In this document: positions 9,249-17,700 of the stretch, piece by piece
Position numbering within the stretch: the stretch's first letter is position 1
How the letters are laid out: the number at the start of each line of letters is the position of its first letter
Source of the DNA: Tenodera sinensis
Taxonomy: Eukaryota > Arthropoda > Insecta > Mantodea > Mantidae
Assembly (NCBI GenBank): GCA_030765045.1
Contig: CM060965.1
Span: 67,868,287-67,932,286 of the forward strand
Direction: 5' to 3'
Length of the DNA: 64,000 nt
Translations under genes and position numbers: made by a program
Notes under the pieces: generated by a model
Databases searched by the model: none
Told to the model about the DNA's origin: nothing
The model's input: only the letters and a program-made list of their open reading frames with translations

Positions 9249-10760
9249 TGGAGGGAGATTCGGAAACCAGGATGATGGCAATGATGAAAGAATTATTTGC
9301 CAAAATGGAAACGTCATACGACAACCTCGCTGCCGAGCTGAAAGAGATGAAGACGGCAAACGACAACCTCGTTGCCGAAATGAAGAGGAGAAACAACCTC
9401 GCTGCGAGCTGAAAGAGATGAAGACGGCAAACGACAACCTCGCTGCCAAAATGGAAACGTCAAACGACAACCTCGCTGCCAAAATGGAAACGAGAAACGA
9501 CAACCTCGTTGCCGAGCTGAAAGAGATGAAGACGGCAAACGACAACCTCGCTGCCAAAATGGAAACGTCACAACAACCTCGCTGCCGAGCTGAAAGAGAT
9601 AAAGACGGAGCTATCGGCGAAAATTGATGGCGAACTGATTGGCGTGACGGAAGACGTGGAAGAACTCGGCGAAAAGGTGGTAGACCTCTGCCAGCACGTG
9701 GACGTCGTGGAGGACGACGGGGAACGTCTTGGCGCCCTGGTAGTAAGAGTTGACGAGAGCGTCAAAGTACTGGATGCCAGGGGCAGACGGAATAGCGCGG
9801 AGCCGGGGAGGGAGCACCTAGTGGCCGAGGCGACAGTTGCGCCCGTTTCAGATGATGTGAGGGAAGACGTGAAACAACTCGGCGAACTGATTGGCGTGAC
9901 GGAAGACGTGGAACAACTCGGCGAACTGATTGGCGTGACGGAAGACGTGGAACAACTCGGCGAACTGATTGGCATGACGGAAGACGTGGAGCAACTCGGC
10001 GAACTGATTGGCGTGACGGAAGGCGTGGAACAACTCGGCGAAAAGGTGGAAGACCTCTGCCAGCATGTGGACGTCGTGGAGGACGACGGGGAACGTCTTG
10101 GCGCCCTGGTAGTAAGAGTTGACGAGAGCGTCAAAGTACTGGATGCCAGGGGCAGACGGAATAGCGCGGACCCGGGGAGGGAGCACCGAGGCGACAGTTG
10201 CGCCCGTTTCAGATAACGAAAGTGTACGTCTCGGGGAAGACAAAGGGGCAGTTCAGGGACGTCGTCGAGGATCCCCTGGAGGAGTGTGTCGGGTACGTAA
10301 CCAACCAGGATATGACGTGAAGGACGATCAGCAGGGAAGCGCACAAGCAAACGAGCAACACGCGAGAATCGACTTGGCGTGTGACATGGGGGGACCGTCG
10401 GAGCCATCCAATCACCTGACACATAGTGCCATGAACGGAAGAATGGTGGACATCATCTTGGACGGCAGGATACAGGAGAGGCCGTGCCGAGCACGAGTGA
10501 ACACGAGTGCAGCGTTGGACGCGACTCGCGCGGATGTGGTGGGGTTTGTTGCCGGACCCATCGGAAGCAAGGTGGCTGCGAAGGTGCGCCAGAGAGGTCG
10601 GCGGACATGGTACCCAATGAGCCGTTTCCAAGTGCGCAGGATGGCCCGTCAACACACCAGGAAGAAGGGCAACTGGACGAGGGACCGTCAAGACCGGCGG
10701 TACTGTTGCAGAATTTCGAAGCAGGATGGCATACATCGTCCTACCCGGACCAAGGGACAC
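9249..10760 (+). pseudogene. Gag-like coiled-coil repeat region with decayed protease
   Basis: Begins at ATG 9249 (MEGDSETRMMAMMKELFAK). It runs into tandem copies of a DNLAAKMETS / ELKEMKTAN coiled-coil module whose copy number shifts the frame. A 39-bp unit (ELIGVTEDVEQLG) occurs four times at about 9880-10035. A larger block (DLCQHVDVVEDDGERLG to NSAEPGREH) occurs twice, at about 9684-9830 and 10051-10190. Past 10430 a protease-like segment has lost the Asp of its active site. Frames 9249, 9418 and 9644 do not form one continuous ORF. Confidence 0.65.
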
Positions 10761-10872
10761 TATCCAACAGCAATACCTAGGATCGTGCCTCCTGGAGAAG
10801 AGGTTCGATGGGTTAGTCCACCGGGGCGCAAGGGAGATGCCGCAGTGATAGTGCTGGTCGGGACGACTAGCT

Positions 10873-10887
10873 CTGAGGAGGGAGCAG
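10873..10887 (+). promoter_or_regulatory. Polypurine tract
   Basis: GAGGAGGGAGCAG lies immediately before the 3' LTR, the expected plus-strand primer position. Confidence 0.65.
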
Positions 10888-11384
10888 TGTCACCGCACCC
10901 GCCGCATCTAATTGCCGACAACAGCAGTGTCACCCATCGCATTATTGTCGGCACTACGGCAAAGGAGCCGAAGGAAAGAGACAGAGAATGGCCGCATTGT
11001 TGGGGCGCTTGCCGAAAGGGAGAAAAGGATAGAGGCTTCTGGAGTCTTCTACTTTGTATCTCGCCGCAATAACTGAACGTTCCTGAAGCTTCCAGAATAG
11101 TGCCTGGGAGATATAAATAGCGGTAAAGTGCGACAGAAGGGAGTCAGTATGTGAAGCGTTGAGTAGTCGTGCCGACGGAGACGGACAGACGATGTGAAGC
11201 GTTGTGCCGACGGAGAAGAGTTAGTTCTTTGTGTTACGAGTTCGGAGCCGTGCTGTTGGAGAATCGGAAAAGACTTTCTTGTTGTTGCAACGAGTGTACA
11301 AAGTTACTGTTTACGGAAATAAAAGTGTTTCTTTATCTTGACTACATCTGTCTACTTTACTTTACAACCCACCAAAAAGTCACA
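10888..11384 (+). repeat. 3' LTR of the 8.7-11.4 kb element
   Basis: 497 bp, TGTCACC to GTCACA. It has the same TATA and AATAAA positions as the 5' LTR and is followed by target duplication ATAC. Confidence 0.85.
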
Positions 11385-11412
11385 ATACTTACCCTACTTA
11401 CCAGTAGAGAAA

Positions 11413-11895
11413 GTAAGAAATTTCTTTTTCATCTAATGCAGCCATTTTTTGTTTCATCTTTTCAATGTTGCAACAAGTTCGCATATTGCCTGTTTTTTCT
11501 TTTTGAAAATAATCATTGAAAATTATCGTATCTCATGTGCATTCCAAAAACTGACACCATGATCTTGCCTGTGGATAAAACTGTCTTATACCTTGGAGCT
11601 TAATTTATCCCTTTTAGTCCATTGTTTTGACTGTTCCTTCACCTCAAGTGTGAAATGATGGACCCATATTTCATCCATGGTTATGAATCAATGCAAAAAA
11701 ATTGGCTTTATTGCTGTGAAACATTGACAAAAAATTAATTGACACATTCTCACAATGTTGTTCCTGTTCCATTGTGAATAAACATGGCACTAACCTTGCA
11801 CATTGCTATCTCATGGCCAAATTTTCAGTCAATATGCTCTTTTTGAAATGCTTATGTCTCCCAGCTCGTGCACTTTTAGTCCATTGTTTTGACTG
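11413..11895 (-). pseudogene. Mariner transposase middle fragment, copy A
   Basis: The minus strand carries, in order and with frameshifts, ARLVPCLFTMEQE, ENVSINFLSMFHSNKANFF, a decayed DETWVHH region, and GKIMVSVFGMHM. This matches the segment of a mariner transposase around the first catalytic Asp. It is near-identical to 12370-12880 and gives the pre-insertion sequence for the foldback element there (AATGTTGTTCCT at about 11753). Confidence 0.7.
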
Positions 11896-12022
11896 TTGCC
11901 CTGGCCACACAGCGCAGTTGGTAGAGCCTGCCAGCTGTGCAAGGGGTCCTGGGTTCGATTCCCGGCAGGGGGTAGGAATTTTTCTCCATCCAGGATTATT
12001 CCTCATCCTTCCCTGAGTCTGG
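11896..12022 (+). mobile_element. tRNA-derived SINE (CTGGG family)
   Basis: A box-like CAGCGCAGTTGGTAGAGC and B box CTGGGTTCGATTCCCGG, then the body GGAATTTTTCTCCATCCAGG to CATCCTTCCCTGAGTCTGGA. It abuts the next SINE head-to-tail. Other copies are at 4252 and 58472. Confidence 0.8.
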
Positions 12023-12023
12023 A

Positions 12024-12365
12024 AGTACAATGGCGGCACCATGGCTGAGTGGTTAGACCATTTGCCTACCACCTAGGTGGGACCCGCATGTGGTATTCGT
12101 GGTGGATGAAGCGGAATCTGGGCAGGTTTTCTCTGGGTTCTTCACCAATTGCTCCATTATCACCCTTCCAATCATCCATTTCACCTGCATTTCATATCAT
12201 CCTCTTCCTCACTATCATACTTGGTGCTTGGCAGACCACCTGCTTCCAGGTCTTCACTCTGTCTGATCCAGAGGTCCCTCTGCTCCCCGACAGGCGTCTG
12301 ACCCTAGACTGGTTTGTAAGCCCTATGGAGTGTAATTCCTACATAAGGGGAAGGTAATCAGGGTA
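12024..12365 (+). mobile_element. tRNA-derived SINE, B box deleted
   Basis: A box GGCTGAGTGGTTAGACCA and body GTGGTATTCGTGGTGGATGA match the SINE at 6189-6436. The B box region is collapsed, so it is probably transcriptionally dead. Confidence 0.7.
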
Positions 12366-12369
12366 AGAA

Positions 12370-12880
12370 AGAAGATGTTTTGACTGTTCCTTTGCCTCAT
12401 GTGTGAAGTGATGGACCCATGTTTCATCTGTGGTTATGAATCAATGCAAAAAAATTGGCTTTATTGCTGTGAAACATTGCCAAAAATTTAATTGAAACAT
12501 TCAAATAATGTTGTTCTTAAATAAGGAAAATTGAAGCTATTAACAGTGAAGCAACAAGAATCTAAAGTAAGAACAAATTAGAAACTAAAAACTTCACTTA
12601 TCTTAGTAATGTTGCTTGAACTTGAATGAGTTGAGACAACTTGAAACCCGGGTCAGTTTGTGCAAAAAGAACGTGCAACATTACTAAGATAAGTGAAGTT
12701 TTTAGTTTCTAATTTGTTCTTACTTTAGAATGTTGTTCTTGTTCCATTGTGAATAAACATGGCACTAATCTTGTACATAGCTTTCTCATGGCTAAATTTT
12801 CAGTGAATATGCAATGTACAGCTCTTTTTGAAATGCTTACAATGTCTCTCAGCTCATGCACTTTCAGTCGACTAATACCA
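12370..12880 (-). pseudogene. Mariner transposase middle fragment, copy B
   Basis: Same segment as 11413-11895: the minus strand reads DETWVHHFTHEAKEQSKQW near 12390-12430, with the DETW catalytic Asp preserved. It is split by the foldback element 12519-12728. It continues to 12880 with the portion encoding GMRKV/ARW-type sequence in decayed form. Confidence 0.7.
12507..12740 (+). mobile_element. Foldback short element with 12-bp target duplication, copy 2
   Basis: The element is 12519-12728 (210 bp), flanked by AATGTTGTTCTT at 12507-12518 and 12729-12740. After a 45-bp tail (containing TAACAGTGAAGCAACAAG) comes a near-perfect inverted repeat of about 55 bp per arm (arm sequence GTAAGAACAAATTAGAAAC...) around a ~65-bp loop. 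The uninterrupted target survives in the sister mariner fragment near 11753, proving insertion. Confidence 0.85.
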
Positions 12881-12918
12881 TTTTGTGGATTTTCTTCACC
12901 ATTTCTAGTGTGATCACC

Positions 12919-13455
12919 TCAGTCCGATATAACAACCAAGCCTAAGTGCTCTGGCTTGTTACTTTCCTTGCCCATGTAATAAATAACAAAGGGATGTGTT
13001 GTTGCTTGTGCTTTGTTCCGGTGAAATCCCTGAACAGCATCTTGTAGCACAAATAAATAATTTTTTGCAAAATCACAGATTACAATGCATTCACCTTGGG
13101 ATAGAGATTCTTTAAGGTGCCTTAAATAACCAGATTGTTGAGTAGCAACAAATGAATGTCTTAATAGTTTAGGTAGGCTTTCAAATAGATAGTCCAGAAA
13201 TTCTTCAGTGGGTTTTATAATAGTTTCTAGAATAGATCTATTATCAATTTGCATCGATTGCTTAAAGGTGACATTTTCAACACTGTTCAGATTGAAAGAA
13301 TTTTCAAAATGAGATTTCATATTATCACTATTTGGACAGTCTTCACATTCTTTGAAGTAACACTTATCTGTTGGATTATCACAAAATAAGTCTGTGTAAG
13401 GTTTGATTGGTGGTTTGCCATTTAATTCAATTGCCTTACACTGAGCCATTATTAA
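12919..13455 (-). pseudogene. Transposase-like protein remnant (unknown DNA transposon)
   Basis: Minus-strand ORF with about 180 non-repetitive residues: CKAIELNGKPPIKPY, a Cys cluster CYFKECEDCPNSDN, then HSFVATQQSGYLRHLKES, ECIVICDFAKNYLFVLQDA, GFHRNKAQATTHPFVIYY and VVISD. The ICDFA..Y and VISD blocks resemble the first two acidic blocks of an RNase H-fold transposase, and I have seen this arrangement in uncharacterised arthropod and marine-animal proteins. It is truncated after VISD and has no start: the upstream side is a CA microsatellite. Confidence 0.5.
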
Positions 13456-13475
13456 TTTGATGTTTTGGTGAACTG

Positions 13476-13501
13476 TACGCACACACACACGCATGTGCCC
13501 T

Positions 13502-13547
<46 letters not shown>
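13476..13547. repeat. (CA)n microsatellite
   Basis: Long CA run with a few CGCA variants. It extends the ORF above into a meaningless Cys-Val repeat. Confidence 0.95.
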
Positions 13548-13548
<1 letters not shown>

Positions 13549-13550
<2 letters not shown>

Positions 13551-14290
13551 CTTTTAGCATAGATGTTTTACATCCTATATATTCAAATCTGATATGATGT
13601 TGAGCTCATAAATCATAAAACATATAAAAGCAGTGATTCATACTCAAATGAATTCTATACAATTACACATAAAATACATGTGCACACACTGATGCTGCGT
13701 TATCAAGCTCATAGGATCATGATTAGTGTAGAAGCAGTGATCAAATAAGAATGTCATCACTGCTGATTTGAATGCTGGTAAATTTTCCATTGTTTTGTAT
13801 TGAAAATGGTAGTTTGTTAAATAATTTAATTGCCACAAAAATTAGACTATTTTGTTGTGCTGGTGTTATTTAGTTCTAGTTTTATGAATATCTGCTTTTG
13901 CCTTGTTTTGTGTTGATTCTTTTCTTCATTTGTAATAAAGTGCATGTACAAGGTAGAACTGGACTTTTAATCTTCTGGAAAAGATTGTGCACCTGATTCA
14001 TATAGCACTATTCTTTAGTCTCTTCTACATAACAAACCGTTTTTGAAAGAAACATTGTTTTTAAGATATTAATAACAGATATCGCAGTGCTATCTCTTGT
14101 TCTTCTTGGAAGCATTTGGGATATATAATCTAGCAGTCAGCAGCTTTCAAGCTGAAATAATATTTAACTTTTTCAAACATTCAGTTGAGATTAAGTCACC
14201 TAATTGCCTTGCTTAGTAATTAAGAATGTTTACCTTACTTTCTTCACTTATCAATAGATAATGACCTTTTCTTTATTCTTTTCTTTTTAG
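13549..14290 (+). other. Intronic sequence upstream of the first visible host exon
   Basis: No repeat recognised. It ends in a strong acceptor: a pyrimidine-rich tract then TTCTTTTTAG at 14281-14290. Confidence 0.5.
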
Positions 14291-15034
14291 GATGCATCAG
14301 AAGAAGATATAGAACAAATTTTAAACAAAATTCAGAGCAAGAAAGTTGACAAAATAACCAAAGACAGTAATAAAAATGAAAGGAAATTAACTCATTGTGC
14401 TGTTCATGGTAGAACAAATGTAGAGCCCTCCTATGAGCAGCAGGAGCAGGTAGACATGATTCAGAGTTTATCCCACAACAATAGAAGCAAATTGCTGTCA
14501 ATTATTGCAGATGATGAAGTACAGCACTCTGAGGCACTTGAAAATATTGAAGAGCTGCAAAATGAGAAATCTCATTACGTTCCAATTATTCGCCACAATT
14601 CTTGTCGGACCGGCATTGGTGCTCCTACATTGGAAACTATTCAAGAAGAAGCAACCCAGTCTTTGTCAGAAAGTGATGCTCAGAGTGACATTTCAGATGT
14701 AAAATTTTCAAATGAAAATTCCAATCAGCAAACTGTTCCAACAATGATTGTACCCAAACTAGATCTTGATGGATTAGATGACTCATCCAGGGATGGACTT
14801 TCACCTGTAACTATACCAAAGTCAACAAATGATACTAAATCTAATTACACTATACAGGAGAGAAAAATTATTGATATAAGAAAAAAAATAGGTGCAGTGC
14901 TGGAGAAGATTCTGAAACAGACCATAAGAATTCCAGAGCCTGATGGTTTCTATGATCTATTAAGAAGGCAGAAGAGAGAAGCTGAATTTGCATCCCGCTT
15001 TTCTAGAAATCATCTATATCAGCTTAAGAGAGAG
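14291..15034 (+). CDS. Exon 1 (visible) of a coiled-coil-like host gene
   Basis: A classic polypyrimidine-AG acceptor precedes 14291 and the frame is open for 744 bp from DASEEDIEQILNKIQ. The polar middle part is rich in Ser/Asp/Asn, and the C-terminal part is basic-helical (ERKIIDIRKKIGAVLEKIL, then RRQKREAEFASRFSRNHLYQ). I place the 3' end at LKRE|GTTAAT, which keeps phase 0 and joins cleanly to the phase-0 exon at 27766. If that donor is skipped the frame stops at TAG 15062-15064, giving a short isoform. The helical, Arg/Lys-rich style recalls centrosomal or centriolar-satellite proteins such as Moonraker, but that is only an impression. Confidence 0.75.
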
Positions 15035-15064
15035 GTTAATATAAGTATTAATGTTCTAGACTAG

Positions 15065-15494
15065 TGGCTTTCAAGCTTTCCACTTGTAGTGCATTATATA
15101 TGTAAGGAGTAACATATTTTGGCATGAATTGTATGTAGCATAAGGATTTATACTTACTACCAAGATTAATTAGTAATCATTAGAGGTGCACTGTTGGTTT
15201 AATTCTGAGGTCCTTATTCATTCCAAAACTCCAGAATACCTGTAACTTTAAGATACCTGTTCAATCCTGAAAATATTAAGCCAAATTTTTCAAAGTTGTC
15301 CTATAAAGTTTAAGATTATGTTTCTTGCCCCTTTGCAATCGCATTACTAGCTAATGCAACCACAGTTGAAATATGTCAGTTTGTAAGGGTTTTCTCACCT
15401 TTATTCATCTACATTATTAAGACTTGTGGTTTTGATTACTATTTTTATTCAGCTGCATGGACATTATTAAGTTCTATTTTGCTTGTAAGAAATG
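15065..15494 (+). other. Intron (or 3' UTR of the short isoform)
   Basis: AT-rich. I see no canonical AATAAA within the first few hundred bases after the TAG, which slightly favours intron over 3' UTR. Confidence 0.4.
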
Positions 15495-15496
15495 TA

Positions 15497-16600
15497 CAGA
15501 GTGGGTGGGAAGTAACTAGGTAATGAAATGGACATTAACGTTTATTATTATTTATTTACGCCAACAAACTTACTGTTGGTATTTTTAAACACACAAGCCG
15601 TGTGTGGGCAAAGTTTAAGAGGTAGAACTGGAACTTAAAAATTCAATGCCACAACTGGGATTTGAACCAACCTAGTGGAAGGTCTGTGGTTCAAATCCCA
15701 GTTGTGGCATTGAATTTTTAAGTTCCAGTTCTACCTATTAACGTTTATGTTTGCAGAGTTATTTATTTGAGCTTTATACAGAATGTACACTGTTATATGG
15801 GAATATAATTGCATACATTAAAATTCCATTAAATTAAATTTCTATGTAGGCAATCCCCTTAAATAACCTGGAATGGAATCCACAGTTTCTGGAGGAAGTT
15901 ATGGATATATGGTTAGAACTTCACGAATTGGTGCTTCCAATTTGTTTAGTGTGTGAGGTTTCATGCGATATACTTCCTCTTTTGCACAGCCACATAAAAT
16001 AGTCACAGGGAATCAGGTCTGGACTTCTTGCAGGCCATTCATGAGGTTCACATCTGCCCAGCCAATGTCCTGGAAACTTCTCATCCAACCAGTTCCATAC
16101 AACATTTGCAAAGTGAGGCGGTGCACCGTCTTGCATTAAGATAATGACATCAGTATTTTCCTATCCAGATACCGTGAACCAAACATAATCCTGAAGCATT
16201 TGGAGGTAACATTTTCCATTCACCAAGACATGGATGGATGACCTGTTTTTCCAGTATCCTTTACTGAAGTCATTAGCTTTGCGTGACAATTCTTTATTGT
16301 CTCTGGACGAATTGTGGCTTCCTTCCCTTCACCATGCACCACCATCTCTGCACAAGAATGATCGAATTCCCCACCTCATATGTGAAGCTGTCTGTGATTG
16401 TTCTTTTACCATAAGGCAATCAGCAATCTTTGTTGTTGATTAGTGTACCACCTCTTGCGGCCACTGTCGGTACTGTGTAGCATGAAAAATTACTGTCCTA
16501 TGTAATGTTCTGCATGTTTGCGCTATTTCAAATATCATCCCATCAATATTAAAAACTGAACAGCCATTTAATAATGCCTAGTTACGTACCGCCCACCCTG
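15497..16600 (-). mobile_element. Mariner-like transposon with TIRs and TA duplication
   Basis: Flanked by TA at 15495-15496 and 16601-16602. The ends CAGAGTGGGTGGGA and CGCCCACCCTG are inverted, and the similarity extends inward through AGTAACTAGG. The minus strand keeps the catalytic C-terminal region MQDGAPPHFANVVWNWLD and PARSPDLIPCDYFMW of the DUF4817/mariner group, otherwise frameshifted. A SINE is inserted near the left end (15546-15736). Confidence 0.85.
15534..15748 (-). mobile_element. tRNA-like SINE with antisense 5' arm, 12-bp target duplication
   Basis: Insert 15546-15736 flanked by ATTAACGTTTAT at 15534-15545 and 15737-15748. Read on the minus strand it starts with an antisense tRNA 3' half (AGGTAGAACTGGAACTTAAA). 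It then turns into the sense tRNA 3' half plus the usual 3' tail ending in AAATAAATAATA. The two halves form a hairpin. Confidence 0.8.
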
Positions 16601-16602
16601 TA

Positions 16603-17395
16603 TTTAGACACACTCAACAGGAAGGAGAGAGAGGACATTGTTTAATTTTGTTTGGGTGAATGAAAATTAAGATGTCTCAGGGGCAAAGTTTTACAAGGTG
16701 AATACATTTACAATTTGTGAGGTTAGGGAAGACGGGGTCCACATTTTGATGTACTGTAAACAAATTGAGTAATGGAGGGAAATTTAAAGAAAATGTAGAG
16801 GGAATAGAAATATGGTTATAAAGAAAATGTATAATGACCATTCTTTTTGTGGGGGTGGGGGGCAGATATCTGAAGGAATGTGGCCATCTTGACACAGTAA
16901 GGCTCTGTAATGTAATTTACTAAGTAAAAATACACAAATAAATAATTTGCATGTAGCTAAAATAATTTCTGAATGCCAAGAACATAGAGCTACTCATTAC
17001 TATTGAATTTAAGATCTGCTGTCACTCAGTTTTGCCTTACCTTTGCCTTTCCTCTCCTTGCTTCGCCTCACCTTTGTGTATTCTTACATATCTGAAACAA
17101 TGATCCTCCAACATCCCACACACATGGGAGACAAGTCTCACTTCCATGCCAAATAACTTTTAATGCAACATACCTCAGTGGTAATACTGAGGGTTACATT
17201 CAGGAGGATTTAAGGTTACAGTATTTGTTGTAAATAACCTGATTAGAGTTTCTCATGGTATTTCTCAACTGCACGCTTGTGAAATTTCCATGACCCCTAA
17301 AGTCAACATACTGCAAAAAGCCCGTAAAACTAATGTGAACAGTATAGAAGGAAATCATAAGGCCTGTGTTTAGTAGAAAAAAAGGTATGAAAAGC
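16603..17395. other. No gene seen
   Basis: AT-rich intronic sequence. A short minus-strand ORF at 16677-16895 has no splice context. Confidence 0.4.
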
Positions 17396-17606
17396 AATTT
17401 AATTTAAAAGGTGAGTTAATTAATAACACTGAACAACACTTACAACATATTTTTCCGGGACGCATTTCGAAGGTAACTTTCCTCCATTTGAGCCAAGTTA
17501 TTGTCCGGTTGATAATGGAGGAAAGTTACCTTCGAAACGCGTCCCGGAAAAATATGTTGTAAGTGTTGTTCAGTGTTATTAATTAACTCACCTTTTAAAT
17601 TAAATT
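17396..17606. repeat. Large near-perfect hairpin (foldback MITE-like)
   Basis: Arms 17396-17488 and 17514-17606 (about 93 bp each) around a ~25-nt loop. The arms contain GGTGAGTTAATTAATAACAC and ATATTTTTCCGGGACGC and differ at very few positions. No ORF. No other copy in the window. Confidence 0.85.
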
Positions 17607-17700
17607 AATTACAACAACACTGTTTTCAAACTTCTATGAAAGGAAGATGAAAAGCAATGCTCATATCATTTGCTTTGCATTAAGTGAACTACTCTGAAGT

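Larger units (their letters stand above)
8675..11384 (+). mobile_element. Non-autonomous LTR retrotransposon (Gypsy-type remnant)
   Basis: Two direct LTRs (8675-9172 and 10888-11384) start TGTCACC and end GTCACA. The target duplication ATAC is at 8671-8674 and 11385-11388. A tRNA primer site follows the 5' LTR directly and a purine tract precedes the 3' LTR. The 1.7-kb interior encodes only gag-like repeats and a decayed protease-like stretch (DGRIQERPCRARVNTSAAL, where DTGA would be expected). There is no reverse transcriptase or integrase. Roughly seven differences between the LTRs suggest a moderately young insertion. Confidence 0.85.

Noticed and set aside
10209..10760. 183-residue minus-strand ORF inside the LTR element, and the 284-residue one at 9568-10422
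   Set aside because: They are antisense shadows of the tandem-repeat gag; no family features.
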